Shown here piece after piece: positions 17,198 to 25,591 of a DNA stretch of 64,000 bases. Source of the stretch: Deltaproteobacteria bacterium (GTDB lineage Bacteria > Desulfobacterota > JAFDED01); contig JAFDED010000003.1 in the NCBI GenBank assembly GCA_019310535.1, forward strand, positions 1-64,000. The letters are read 5' to 3'. Below the pieces are notes generated by a model, which was given only the letters and a program-made list of their open reading frames with translations, was not told where the DNA came from and did no database searches. Both the position numbers and the translations under genes were made by a program. Positions within the stretch are counted from its first letter, which is position 1, and the number at the start of each line of letters is the position of its first letter.

Positions 17198-17781
17198 AGC
17201 TCATAAAAATTCCGAAGGATGGTCAATCCCACGTCGCCCGATTTCTCGGGATGAAACTGCACGCCCATCAGGTTACCCACCTCAACGGCCGATGCAAACT
17301 CTACGATATAATTCGTTACCGCCAGCACAGCGCTTTGCTCGGCCGGCTGGACGAAATATGAATGAACGAAATAGCAATATGATCCATCCTCAACGCCGCG
17401 GAAAAGCGCACTAGGGTGCCGAATGCTGACGGCGTTCCACCCCATATGGGGGATCTTGTCTCTGGGAGGGAAACGGCTCGTACGTCCGTGCAGTATCCCG
17501 AGACACGGAATGTCCTGCTCCTCGGAGAATTCCACCAGAAGCTGCATGCCGAGGCAAATCCCGAGGAAAGGACCTCGATACATCCGCAAGGCTTCGCTCA
17601 GGCCCGTGGCTTCCAGTCGCTCCATGGCACTGCGTGCGGCACCCACGCCGGGGAAGATCACTCCCTTGACGCCGCGGAATTCGTCGGGCTTCTCGATGAT
17701 TCGATTTTGCACACCCAGGCGCCGCAGAGCCAGTACCACATTGCGCTGGTTGCCGGCGCCGTAGTCAATGACTCCGATCAT
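17188..17781 (-). CDS. hisH: imidazole glycerol phosphate synthase, glutaminase subunit
   Basis: A 197-residue class I glutamine amidotransferase that feeds ammonia to HisF. The nucleophile elbow is FLGICLGMQLL (Cys about 78) and the His-Glu pair is in VQFHPEKSG near 182. Starts with IDYGAGNQRNV. Four bases separate it from hisB. Confidence 0.95.
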   Translation of the reverse strand: MIGVIDYGAGNQRNVVLALRRLGVQNRIIEKPDEFRGVKGVIFPGVGAARSAMERLEATGLSEALRMYRGPFLGICLGMQLLVEFSEEQDIPCLGILHGRTSRFPPRDKIPHMGWNAVSIRHPSALFRGVEDGSYCYFVHSYFVQPAEQSAVLAVTNYIVEFASAVEVGNLMGVQFHPEKSGDVGLTILRNFYELCL

Positions 17782-17784
17782 ATC

Positions 17785-18441
17785 TCAATCCAGTGTGCCT
17801 TTAAGGCCTGCACTGCTCCCTTTTCTCCTTGGATTGACGGCCAGCGATTTTCCCAGGGCATCTCCAAAGGCTCTGAAAATGGCTTCCCAGGTATGGTGAG
17901 GGTCCATCCCGCTCAGCGCGCGCACATGGATCGTTGCCCGCCCCCCTTGGGCAAATCCATCAAAAAACTGCCGCAAGCTCCATGAATGAACGTCCTCCAC
18001 CATCTCCCGCTCCGCTCCGGGAGACCCTGAGAGGTCCAGGAAAGCACCACTGCGACCTTCGAAAGAAATCATGGAAAAAGCAAGGGCCTCATCGATGGTT
18101 CCATGGGCCTCTCCATACCCCTGTACTCCCACCGATTCCGTCATGATCTCCACCAGACGGAGGAATGCGCGCCCCATCACCATGCCTACATCTTCGCATA
18201 CGAGGTGTGCCATGATGGATTGAATCTCTCTGAAATGGGCCTGCAGGTTGCACCCGCTCCGCCAGGCAACCTGCTCCAGCATATGGTTGAAGAAAAGAAT
18301 CCCCGTGTCGAATTGATACTGAATTACTTCCTCTCCTCTGCGCACTGCCACCCGCACGTCCGATTCCCTTGTCCTGCGCGTGAGGACCACCTCATCCGCG
18401 CTTTGCTTCTCAATGGCATATCCCAGTTGCGCACTTTCCAT
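17785..18441 (-). CDS. hisB: imidazoleglycerol-phosphate dehydratase
   Basis: A 218-residue single-domain dehydratase (Mn-dependent, step 6 of histidine synthesis). It has a variant of the usual N-terminal motif (FFNHMLEQVAWRSG instead of the common FLDHMLxQ...HG) and HLVCEDVGMVMGRAFL, plus VHSWSLRQFFDGFAQGG and MDPHHTWEAIFRAFG near the C-terminus. It lacks the HAD phosphatase domain of the enterobacterial fusion, so histidinol-phosphate phosphatase must come from another gene. The His in place of Asp around residue 58 and Arg-Ser-Gly instead of His-Gly is worth a check, though several metal histidines remain. Confidence 0.9.
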   Translation of the reverse strand: MESAQLGYAIEKQSADEVVLTRRTRESDVRVAVRRGEEVIQYQFDTGILFFNHMLEQVAWRSGCNLQAHFREIQSIMAHLVCEDVGMVMGRAFLRLVEIMTESVGVQGYGEAHGTIDEALAFSMISFEGRSGAFLDLSGSPGAEREMVEDVHSWSLRQFFDGFAQGGRATIHVRALSGMDPHHTWEAIFRAFGDALGKSLAVNPRRKGSSAGLKGTLD

Positions 18442-18484
18442 GGCCTTTTGTCCTCCTCAGGCGAGTTGAACAAATCCTCATTTT

Positions 18485-18585
18485 GACAGGACGAAAAGAT
18501 GAGAATTCATTGCAAAATACAAATTTAGCATTTATCATCTCAATATTTTTGTATAACTTGCTAATTTTACAATGATTATCCTGTC
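18485..18585. repeat. AT-rich imperfect inverted repeat inside the his operon
   Basis: The left arm (18485-18530) contains GACAGGA, ATTCATTGCAAAAT and TAGCA in that order; the right arm (18559-18585) contains their complements TGCTA, ATTTTACAATGATTA and TCCTGTC, with an 11-base and a 5-base insertion on the left. It fills most of the 157-base gap between the HAD gene and hisB. A long hairpin in the mRNA or the scar of a small element are both possible. Confidence 0.5.
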
Positions 18586-18598
18586 TGAAATCTTTTCA

Positions 18599-19258
18599 TC
18601 AACTCATAAGTAGCTTTTCTAGTTCTATCTGGAGCAACGTGTCCACCACTTTATGTGCACCGGCACTGCGCAGCTCGCTGGCGGCCGTTCCACCGGTGGC
18701 CACCCCAATGGCCCACGCCCCCGCCGTCATACCCGCCTGGACACCAACCACGGAATCCTCCAGCACTGCTGCCTGCTTGATATCAACGTTCATCCTTCCC
18801 GCTGCATAAATGTATATGTCAGGATTCGGTTTTTTTCGGGCTATGTGATCATTGCCCACGATGACATCGAAAAAACGGGTAAGTTTCACCTTTTGCAGGA
18901 CAAGGTGAATATCGTCATCGGAGTTGTTGGAGGCCACAGCACAGGGGCACCCACGGCCCTTCACCGCTTCCAGCAACTCAACCACACCCGGCAGCAGCTT
19001 GAACTCATAGATATTCCTGATCTCCCTGTATTCCCTGATTATGTCAGCCTGAATCCCGGGGTCCGCTGGAACCTCGATTTTCCCAAGGATCATGCCCCAG
19101 AATTCCGGGATGTCGTACGCGAAGATCGAGCGGATGAAATCGTCATCCACGGTGCGGCCGAAGCGGCGACCGATGATCCGGTTGACGGCCACCAGGTCCA
19201 TGCTGAGCGAATCGATGAGGACGCCGTCCATATCGAAAAGGAAACTTCTGATTCTCAC
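18599..19258 (-). CDS. HAD-superfamily phosphatase, candidate histidinol-phosphatase
   Basis: A 219-residue HAD subfamily IA phosphatase resembling beta-phosphoglucomutase and phosphoglycolate phosphatase. Motif I is FLFDMDGVLIDSL (Asp9 and Asp11), motif II CAVASNNS near residue 108, motif III Lys in ARKKPNPDIY near 140 and motif IV in VLEDSVVGVQAG near 164; a helical cap lies between residues 16 and 85. Its ATG overlaps the hisD stop by four bases, so it is translated as part of the his operon. The operon otherwise lacks histidinol-phosphate phosphatase, which makes this the obvious candidate, by context only. Confidence 0.8.
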   Translation of the reverse strand: MRIRSFLFDMDGVLIDSLSMDLVAVNRIIGRRFGRTVDDDFIRSIFAYDIPEFWGMILGKIEVPADPGIQADIIREYREIRNIYEFKLLPGVVELLEAVKGRGCPCAVASNNSDDDIHLVLQKVKLTRFFDVIVGNDHIARKKPNPDIYIYAAGRMNVDIKQAAVLEDSVVGVQAGMTAGAWAIGVATGGTAASELRSAGAHKVVDTLLQIELEKLLMS

Positions 19259-20547
19259 CTATCGTTCTCCAGCCGGATGGTTACTGACCTGCCGTGAGCA
19301 TCCAGCCCCTCCACCGCGCTGATTGCCTCCACGATTTCCTGGAGATTCTGCAGCCCCCGGCGAGACAGGTACTGGAACTCCGATGCCTTGAGAAACGTGT
19401 CCACGCCCACGGCGGAGAACATCCGCGCCCATCCGCCTGTGGGCAAGACATGATTGGTTCCGCTGGCATAATCCCCCACGGCCACGGGAGCAAACTCGCC
19501 CAGGAAGATGGAACCTGCGTGCTTGATTCTCTCCAGAACAGCCCACGGATATTCTGTCATAATTTCCAGATGCTCAGGCGCATACTCGTTGGTAAGATCA
19601 ATAGCCTCTTCCAGCGAATCAACCAGGATGATGGCGCTGTAGCGCTTGAGAGACGCGCGTATGATGTCCTGCCTGCGCAAGCCGACGATCTGGCTTTCCA
19701 CCTGCCGCTTCGTCTCCCGGGCAATCATGGGATCCCATGTTATCAATACGCCCGCCGCATTCTCGTCGTGCTCGGCCCGGGCCAGGATGTCTGAAGCAAT
19801 AAATGTCGGGTTAGCCCGGCCGTCAGCGAGGATGACCGCCTCGGAAGGGCCGGCCGGCATATCGATTGAGACCTGTCCGAAGACCAGGATCTTGGCGGCC
19901 TGAACGTAAATGTTACCCGGTCCCGCTATCTTTGCGACCGGCCGGATGGTAGCCGTGCCGTAGGCCATGGCGGCAATGGCCGCCACGCCGCCCACACGGT
20001 AGACTTCATCCACACCGGCCTGATCCGCGGCGATGATGATCTCGTGATGGTTTCCCGTAGGAGGGAAACAGGCCGCCACTCGACTGACCTTCGCAACCTT
20101 GGCCGCCACCCCGAGAATCTGCATAACCGTTGGCAGCGGTGCCTTTCCCGCCGGGACGTAAAGGCCGGCACTCTCCACCGGGTTGAAACGGCGTCCTACC
20201 AACACTCCTTCAACGCTTTCGCCAAAAGTGGCGCCATCCTGAAGATGCCGCTGATGGTGTCGTCGGCTCAACTCTACCTGTTGCTGAATAGCCCTCACCA
20301 CCAGTGGGTCTGTTTCACGATAGGCGCGATTTACATCGTCCTCCGTAACGCGTAGTCGGGATGCGTCAAACTGGGGAGAATCGAACTTCCGTATATAGGC
20401 CAGTACGGCCTCGTCGCCCTTCTCCTTCACTGCATCGATCCATGGCTGAACCTCGGCCTTGACCTCCTCGATGTTCAGGGCGGCCCTTTGCAGAATGCGT
20501 CGCTTATCTTCCTCGGATGTGCTTTTCCATTGATATATCTTAATCAT
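19255..20547 (-). CDS. hisD: histidinol dehydrogenase
   Basis: A 430-residue zinc enzyme for the last two oxidations of histidine synthesis. Recognised by YVPAGKAPLPTVMQILG, the NAD site AGPGNIYVQAAK, DMPAGPSEAVILAD, ARAEHDENAAGV with the Glu-His catalytic pair, and NEYAPEHLEI. First gene of the operon; a GGAG site precedes the ATG and a good promoter lies 80-110 bases upstream. Stop overlaps the HAD gene. Confidence 0.96.
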   Translation of the reverse strand: MIKIYQWKSTSEEDKRRILQRAALNIEEVKAEVQPWIDAVKEKGDEAVLAYIRKFDSPQFDASRLRVTEDDVNRAYRETDPLVVRAIQQQVELSRRHHQRHLQDGATFGESVEGVLVGRRFNPVESAGLYVPAGKAPLPTVMQILGVAAKVAKVSRVAACFPPTGNHHEIIIAADQAGVDEVYRVGGVAAIAAMAYGTATIRPVAKIAGPGNIYVQAAKILVFGQVSIDMPAGPSEAVILADGRANPTFIASDILARAEHDENAAGVLITWDPMIARETKRQVESQIVGLRRQDIIRASLKRYSAIILVDSLEEAIDLTNEYAPEHLEIMTEYPWAVLERIKHAGSIFLGEFAPVAVGDYASGTNHVLPTGGWARMFSAVGVDTFLKASEFQYLSRRGLQNLQEIVEAISAVEGLDAHGRSVTIRLENDR

Positions 20548-20627
20548 CTTATCTCCGCTTGGTGGGAAAACTCCCCAAATTCATCTTCCAAAGCAGTGCT
20601 TTCCGCTCTTCAATGGAAGGTACAGAG

Positions 20628-20656
20628 TCTATATTGAAACCGCTAGGGGCTGTCAA
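20628..20656 (-). promoter_or_regulatory. sigma70-type promoter of the his operon
   Basis: On the minus strand TTGACA (20656-20651), a 17-base spacer and TATAGA (20633-20628). Both boxes and spacing are close to consensus. The transcript would start near 20621 and reach the hisD ATG after about 75 bases. Confidence 0.7.
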
Positions 20657-20885
20657 GCATTTTTTTACCAGGATTTTTCCCTTTTTTCCTTAATATACTT
20701 ACCACATCTATCGACGGAAGGCGAGGCTTGAACATGCAGCTATAACACTGGCAGGACGCACGTACTAAGTGTCTTAATCGCTTTTTCCATTTCCAGGTCG
20801 CCTTATGCAATTAAAATTAAAAATAAAAGGCCTTTTGGTAAATCAGCGTAAATTTTCAAGGAAACTCCTGCATTTTTATCCGGCG

Positions 20886-20913
20886 TTGACACGTATGCCC
20901 AGCAAAATATCTT
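20886..20913 (+). promoter_or_regulatory. sigma70-like promoter upstream of the repeat-protein gene
   Basis: TTGACA (20886-20891), 16 bases, TATCTT (20908-20913). A second TTGACA at 20912-20917 overlaps. The leader to the ATG at 21179 would be about 260 bases. Confidence 0.45.
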
Positions 20914-21178
20914 GACATTATGAATGATTTTATTTTATTGAATAAACATTATTTTTCTTTTAACATAAAAGAAGACAAATTTTTGTAATACGGCGAATTC
21001 AGAGAATAACAATTGGTTGATGTGCATAGTAAACCTTATTTGATGCGAAAATGCCAGCCAGGCCTGTTCGCGGAGACACATTCCGGTGTGTCATGGAGGC
21101 GGGCCGCGAAAGAAATAGCCGCCAGGGTCCGGATTTTCTTAATTTATTCCTGACTCTTAGATTTCCATCGAGGCAACC

Positions 21179-22663
21179 ATGGACGAAAAAAAAGAGGAAA
21201 AAGAGCTTACCCTTGACATCGATGGGATGGACGATCTCAAGGTTGATATCTCTCAATCAGAGGGAGGTCCACTGGATGACCTGGATATTGAACTTGAAGA
21301 AGGGCTGTCGCTGGATGACCTTGATCTGGACTTCGATGAAGATTCCAGGCCCCTTGATGTCGAAAAAGAGGACGCATCCGGTGTTTCGCAGGAATCGTCT
21401 TTTTCTCTTGGGGAAGATATAATAGAGCTGCTGGACGTACTGGATGACGAATCGGCATCGGACATAGCTCCTCAGGCAGAAGAGCATGCCGCGGAGGCGC
21501 CTCTTTCCCCTGTAAAATCCCCTATCGAGGAGTTTCCATCAGGGACACCACCATCCAGAGAGGAAGCTCTTGAGGTTGATAGGGCTATGACGGAAGAATC
21601 TCCGGAAATTGCTGAACCTTCCGCTCCCGACTTGCCTGAACCCGAAGTGGCCGAACCGCCGGAGGTGCAGACCGCCGCCGAAGAAGCGTTGGAGGAGGAG
21701 GTCAGCCCGGAGGCCGTTGCGGCTGAGGAGGACATTCCAGCGCGGCCCGCTGCGGAAGCCGAAGTCCCCGTTTCTCCAGCAATGGTTGAGGAGGAAGTCC
21801 CGGGCCCACTTGAAGAAAAAATTAGCGACATTGTGGACCAGATGGGCATCGAGAACCGTATTGCATCTGAAATCCGGGAAAGACTTGATCATTCCATCGC
21901 AAAGCTCCCGGATGAAGCCCGCATTGACGAGATGGTCCGGCAAAGAATCGACCAGGCCATTGAGGGCGCCACAGGCGGGGATCGAATCGCCCAACTGATC
22001 GAGGAGCGTGTCCACCAGGCCCTGGACGGAATGATAAGCGAAGATCGAATCAACAGCCTGATCCGTCAGCGGCTCGATGAGACCCTCTCGCGGCAGGTGA
22101 ACGGGAATCGTCTGGACGCGCTGGTTGAAGAGCGCGTTGACGAAATCGTTTCGCGTATCGCCGGAGACGATAAATTAACGGCTCTTATGCAGGAGCGGCT
22201 GGAGAGCACAATACAGCAGACCTTCGATGAGGACCGTATTGTCTCCATGCTCAACGAGCTTTTACAGTGCTCGATCTCCGGAGTGACGGGAGACGAAGAG
22301 ATTCATGCCGCGCTTCAAAACAAAATCGACGAAGTTATCGGTCCCGCATGTGGGGAGGAAAAGATAACCCTGTTGCTCCACGAAAAACTGGATGGCATTG
22401 AGCTTCATGAAAAACTGGAGGAAGCCGTTTCTCGTGCAACCCAACCGGATGCCATTCATCACATGATCGATGAAAAACTGGTCGGCGCTCTCTCGGACAT
22501 GGTCAAGCCTGAGCGGGTGGATAGTCTCGTGGAAGCGAGAGTTGAACGCATTCTCCACCATCGCGCTCCTGAGATTATTCTGAAACTTTCCCGCAAGGTC
22601 GTGTTAGACGTGGCTGAAAAACTCCTCCGGGAGGAAATCGAGAAACTGAAGGCCAGCCTTTGA
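21179..22663 (+). CDS. acidic protein with eleven tandem 21-residue helical repeats
   Basis: A 494-residue soluble protein that I cannot place in a characterised family. Residues 1-75 are very acidic (LDIDGMDDL, LDDLDLDFDED). Residues about 95-215 are a Glu/Ala/Pro-rich, probably disordered linker. From residue 227 to 466 there are eleven tandem units, ten of exactly 21 residues and one of 30; each opens with R/K-I-x-x-L-I/V-x-E/Q-R/K-L/V-D/E and closes with an acidic residue, a pattern expected for amphipathic helices. The C-terminus VVLDVAEKLLREEIEKLKASL resembles the helical tails seen at the end of response-regulator-like proteins in deltaproteobacteria. No signal peptide or membrane helix. 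It may be a scaffold; its function is unknown. Confidence 0.8.
   Translation: MDEKKEEKELTLDIDGMDDLKVDISQSEGGPLDDLDIELEEGLSLDDLDLDFDEDSRPLDVEKEDASGVSQESSFSLGEDIIELLDVLDDESASDIAPQAEEHAAEAPLSPVKSPIEEFPSGTPPSREEALEVDRAMTEESPEIAEPSAPDLPEPEVAEPPEVQTAAEEALEEEVSPEAVAAEEDIPARPAAEAEVPVSPAMVEEEVPGPLEEKISDIVDQMGIENRIASEIRERLDHSIAKLPDEARIDEMVRQRIDQAIEGATGGDRIAQLIEERVHQALDGMISEDRINSLIRQRLDETLSRQVNGNRLDALVEERVDEIVSRIAGDDKLTALMQERLESTIQQTFDEDRIVSMLNELLQCSISGVTGDEEIHAALQNKIDEVIGPACGEEKITLLLHEKLDGIELHEKLEEAVSRATQPDAIHHMIDEKLVGALSDMVKPERVDSLVEARVERILHHRAPEIILKLSRKVVLDVAEKLLREEIEKLKASL
21857..22576 (+). repeat. tandem 63-base coding repeats, eleven units
   Basis: Units begin at 21857, 21920, 21983, 22046, 22109, 22172, 22235, 22298, 22361 (90 bases, expanded), 22451 and 22514. 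The repeat is kept at protein level; nucleotide identity between units is low, so the array is old and not a recent slippage product. Confidence 0.85.
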
Positions 22664-22684
22664 TTGTCTGACAGTAACTCAATC

Positions 22685-22700
22685 AGGAGGTGATCCTCCT
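22685..22700. other. hairpin made of a Shine-Dalgarno-like core
   Basis: AGGAGG, a TGAT loop and CCTCCT. The left arm has the sequence of a perfect ribosome site but no start codon follows. It lies in the possible nadC leader. Confidence 0.45.
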
Positions 22701-22816
22701 TACGTTGATTTCATGATCACGGTTGTCTGAGAATCCTTTGAAGATTATCGGTTGAGAGTTATCGTTTCATCACCATGGGTAAGGGTGGATACAGAAAACA
22801 GACCCATGAGGGTTTC

Positions 22817-22845
22817 AAGGGGATTGACCAAGCGATCCCCTTTTT
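22817..22845 (+). terminator. rho-independent terminator upstream of nadC
   Basis: AAGGGGATTG and CGATCCCCTT pair over ten bases (one G-U) and are followed by TTTTT. It ends 38 bases before nadC. It may end the repeat-protein transcript or act as an attenuator in a nadC leader. Confidence 0.8.
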
Positions 22846-22871
22846 AGTTTGACGAGTTTTAGTTTGACGAG
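22842..22871 (+). repeat. 15-base tandem duplication before nadC
   Basis: TTTTAGTTTGACGAG occurs twice without a gap between the terminator and the nadC ribosome site. A recent slippage product; it adds a second TTTGACG box that could serve as a weak -35. Confidence 0.85.
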
Positions 22872-22883
22872 GCGGAGGTCTGT

Positions 22884-23768
22884 ATGTCTCACCATGACTC
22901 GAGGATGTCGGGGCAATCAAAAGCCGGAGAGATATGGTTTCCTGATCTGGACGTCATCATCCTTCGGGCACTGGAAGAGGACGTCGGTTCCGGCGACCTG
23001 ACCACCCGTGCGCTGGTCGAGCCCGGCGTATGGGCCAGAGCCATTATCGAGGCCAAGGAAACCCTTGTATTGGCGGGCCTTCCCGTGGTCCAGCGGATCT
23101 TTGAACTGCTGGAACCTTCCTGTGTTTTTCAGCCGACATTTTTTGATGGCGAGAGGGTGCCCGCAGGGGAAACGATCGCACAAATGGAGGGGCCTGCTGC
23201 GATTTTGCTCATGGGAGAGCGGACGGCATTGAACTTTCTTCAGCATCTATCCGGCATCGCCAGCCTTACACGGCGTTACGTGGATGCCGTCCAGCAGTGG
23301 GGTGCCCGCATCGTTGACACCCGCAAAACCACGCCGGGACTGCGGACGCTGGAAAAGTATGCCGTCAGGAAAGGCGGTGGATTCAACCATCGAATAGGCC
23401 TGTTCGATGGTATCCTGATAAAGGATAACCATATTGAAGCATGTGGTGGGGTTGGCGAGGCTGTTCGACGGGCGCGCGCTGCGGTGCCCCACACAGTCAA
23501 AGTTGAAACCGAGGTAGACCGGCTAGATCAACTAGAAGAAGCCCTGGCCGCAGGGGCGGATATAATCCTTCTCGATAACATGGATGTGGAATCCATGCGC
23601 ACCGCCGTGCGAATAAACCGGGGACGAACAATGCTTGAAGCCTCAGGAGGCATTAAGCTGGAAAACGTGGCCCAGGTTGCGGCCACGGGAGTGGACATTA
23701 TCTCCGTGGGGGCCCTAACCCATTCCAGTCCTTCTGTGGATATTGGTATGAGCCTGCACGTGGGATAA
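22884..23768 (+). CDS. nadC: nicotinate-nucleotide pyrophosphorylase (quinolinate phosphoribosyltransferase)
   Basis: A 294-residue enzyme of NAD synthesis that makes nicotinate mononucleotide from quinolinate and PRPP with loss of CO2. Signatures: EEDVGSGDLTTRAL near residue 31, TALNFLQHLSGIA near 116, RKTTPGLRTLEKYAVRKGGG near 148 with the basic substrate pocket, KDNHIEACGG, and the phosphate loop EASGGIKLENV. GGAGG lies before the ATG. Start of a run nadC-birA-coaX of cofactor genes. Confidence 0.95.
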   Translation: MSHHDSRMSGQSKAGEIWFPDLDVIILRALEEDVGSGDLTTRALVEPGVWARAIIEAKETLVLAGLPVVQRIFELLEPSCVFQPTFFDGERVPAGETIAQMEGPAAILLMGERTALNFLQHLSGIASLTRRYVDAVQQWGARIVDTRKTTPGLRTLEKYAVRKGGGFNHRIGLFDGILIKDNHIEACGGVGEAVRRARAAVPHTVKVETEVDRLDQLEEALAAGADIILLDNMDVESMRTAVRINRGRTMLEASGGIKLENVAQVAATGVDIISVGALTHSSPSVDIGMSLHVG

Positions 23769-23821
23769 TCGACATGCAATCCTTCTTACATCTCTGTAAA
23801 GTCAGGGGAAAGTTTTTTCAT

Positions 23822-23889
23822 GGTGGGGGAAACCCCGCCTTAACAATCCTTGAAACCATGATACAGGGGGCGGGGCGGGGTTTACCACC
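23822..23889. repeat. GC-rich inverted repeat after nadC
   Basis: GGTGG and AAACCCCGCC (23830-23839) are mirrored by GGCGGGGTTT (23874-23883) and CCACC, with a 34-base loop. The right arm contains GGCGGGGCGGG, which recurs in the inverted repeat after the TauE gene. Confidence 0.55.
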
Positions 23890-23980
23890 GTCCGAAGCGG
23901 TTGCTTCAAGAGGGTCCTGTATCTTGTAAAGTAGCGCTACAGCTTCCCGATGGGGAGCCGGTACAGAATGGCTGGCGGAC

Positions 23981-24781
23981 ATGTCCGATTTTCTTAGAAA
24001 ATCATGCATTTGTAAGGATCTGCATTCCGAAATAGTGGGCAGGGAGATACGGATCTTACAGCAGATTGATTCCACCAACCTGGAGGCGACCCGCATGGCT
24101 CGCCAGGGAGCTGCAGAGGGGCTGGTTATTCTGGCCGAATCCCAGAGCCAGGGCCGCGGCCGATCCGGGCGCCAGTGGTTCTCTCCGCCCGGCTGCAACA
24201 TTTATTTGTCGGTGATATTGAGGCCTGCCATCCAGCCCTCCAAGGCTCCCAGGTTATCTCTGCTTGCAGCCGTGGCCGCCGCCCAGAGCTGCCGCGAAAC
24301 ATTCGATTTCCTTCCCCAGATAAAGTGGCCGAATGATCTGTTGTACAAAGGGAAAAAGTTTGGGGGAATTCTTTCAGAGATGAATACTGTGGCGAATCGG
24401 ATCGGATTTGTGACCCTCGGCATTGGAATCAACGTCAACGCCACCCGCTCTCTTTTTCCTCCCGACCTTGCATGCAATACCACATCCATCCGGGACATCG
24501 TGGGCCAACGGGTCTCCCGCGAACACTTCCTTAAATCTCTTCTGGCAGAGCTGGATCACTGGTATCGGGTGCTCCTCAGGGATGGATTTAGCCCCGTCAG
24601 GGATGAATGGATCAGGATATCCGCCCTCCATGGCCAGCGCATACGGGTACGGAATGGAGATAGCACACTGACAGGACAGGCTCTGGGGTTGGAAGGCGAT
24701 GGATCCTTGATACTGCAAACGGTGGATGGAACGGTACACAGGATCATGTCCGGCGACATAGTTTTGGAGGCGAGCGGGTAA
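23981..24781 (+). CDS. birA: biotin--[biotin carboxyl-carrier] ligase
   Basis: A 266-residue biotin protein ligase that adenylates biotin and attaches it to carboxylase carrier domains. ATP/biotin loop SQGRGRSGRQWFSPPGCNIY near residue 52, KWPNDL near 115 with the catalytic Lys, GGILSEM and a C-terminal SH3-like cap (QALGLEGDGSLIL). There is no N-terminal winged helix, so it is the monofunctional, non-repressor type. Its TAA touches the coaX ATG. Start codon is somewhat uncertain because no clear ribosome site precedes 23981. Confidence 0.93.
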   Translation: MSDFLRKSCICKDLHSEIVGREIRILQQIDSTNLEATRMARQGAAEGLVILAESQSQGRGRSGRQWFSPPGCNIYLSVILRPAIQPSKAPRLSLLAAVAAAQSCRETFDFLPQIKWPNDLLYKGKKFGGILSEMNTVANRIGFVTLGIGINVNATRSLFPPDLACNTTSIRDIVGQRVSREHFLKSLLAELDHWYRVLLRDGFSPVRDEWIRISALHGQRIRVRNGDSTLTGQALGLEGDGSLILQTVDGTVHRIMSGDIVLEASG

Positions 24782-25591
24782 ATGTTACTTGTCATCGACG
24801 TAGGGAACACCCACACCGTGCTGGGGGTATTCAGGGGGAAGGAAGTTATTCGCAACTGGCGGATCTCCACCAACAAGAATCAGACCCTGGACGAGTACGG
24901 GATTCTGATCACCACCCTGACGCACTCCGGCCGGATCTCTTCGGAGGCCATCAAGGATATTGTCATTTCCTGCGTTGTCCCTCCCATGGAGACCATGCTG
25001 GTGGAACTGTGCGAGAAATATTTCCAGCTCAAACCTCTATTGGTGGAACCGGGCATCAAGACAGGAATGCCGATCAGATATGACAATCCCCGGGAGGTGG
25101 GGGCGGACCGCATTGTCAACGCGGTGGCGGCTCTGGAACAGTACGGCGGGAACCTGATCGTGGTGGACTTCGGGACAGCAACCACGTTTGATTACATTTC
25201 CCCATCCGGCGAATACGAGGGCGGTGCAATAGCCCCGGGCATCATTATCTCCAGCGAAGCACTTTTTCAGCGCGCCTCAAAACTCCCCCGGGTGGATATT
25301 CAACGCCCTGCCCGTGTGATTGGCAAGGAAACGGTAGGCAGCATACAGTCCGGGATAATTTACGGCTACGCAGGCCTGGTAGACGGTATTGTTGCGCGGA
25401 TGAAGGCTGAAACGGGCACCAATCCAAGGGTGGTAGCCACCGGTGGCCAGGCCTCTCTTATCGCGCAGGTCACAAGCTCCATCGAGGATGTCAACCCCTA
25501 CCTTACCCTCCATGGCCTGCGCATCCTTTATGAGCGCAATTCGCAAGAGGGCGAGGGGGCAACTCCTGATCAGCCATCCAAGAACGCATAG
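24782..25591 (+). CDS. coaX: type III pantothenate kinase
   Basis: A 269-residue CoaX, first step of coenzyme A synthesis, ASKHA fold. [13 protein letters not shown] at the N-terminus (phosphate 1), [12 protein letters not shown] near residue 102, [14 protein letters not shown] near 125 and GGAIAPGI near 148. The start follows the birA stop without a gap. Confidence 0.95.
   Translation: MLLVIDVGNTHTVLGVFRGKEVIRNWRISTNKNQTLDEYGILITTLTHSGRISSEAIKDIVISCVVPPMETMLVELCEKYFQLKPLLVEPGIKTGMPIRYDNPREVGADRIVNAVAALEQYGGNLIVVDFGTATTFDYISPSGEYEGGAIAPGIIISSEALFQRASKLPRVDIQRPARVIGKETVGSIQSGIIYGYAGLVDGIVARMKAETGTNPRVVATGGQASLIAQVTSSIEDVNPYLTLHGLRILYERNSQEGEGATPDQPSKNA

Larger units (their letters stand above)
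20548..21178. other. divergent intergenic region between hisD and the repeat-protein gene
   Basis: No gene. It holds the hisD promoter on the minus strand and one or two TTGACA-type promoters on the plus strand, in an AT-rich setting with a strongly AT stretch at 20910-20990. No His-rich leader peptide is visible upstream of hisD. Confidence 0.6.

Noticed and set aside
21857-22576. CRISPR-like array in the 63-base periodic region
   Set aside because: The period is coding and units differ strongly at DNA level, with no identical repeats or unique spacers.
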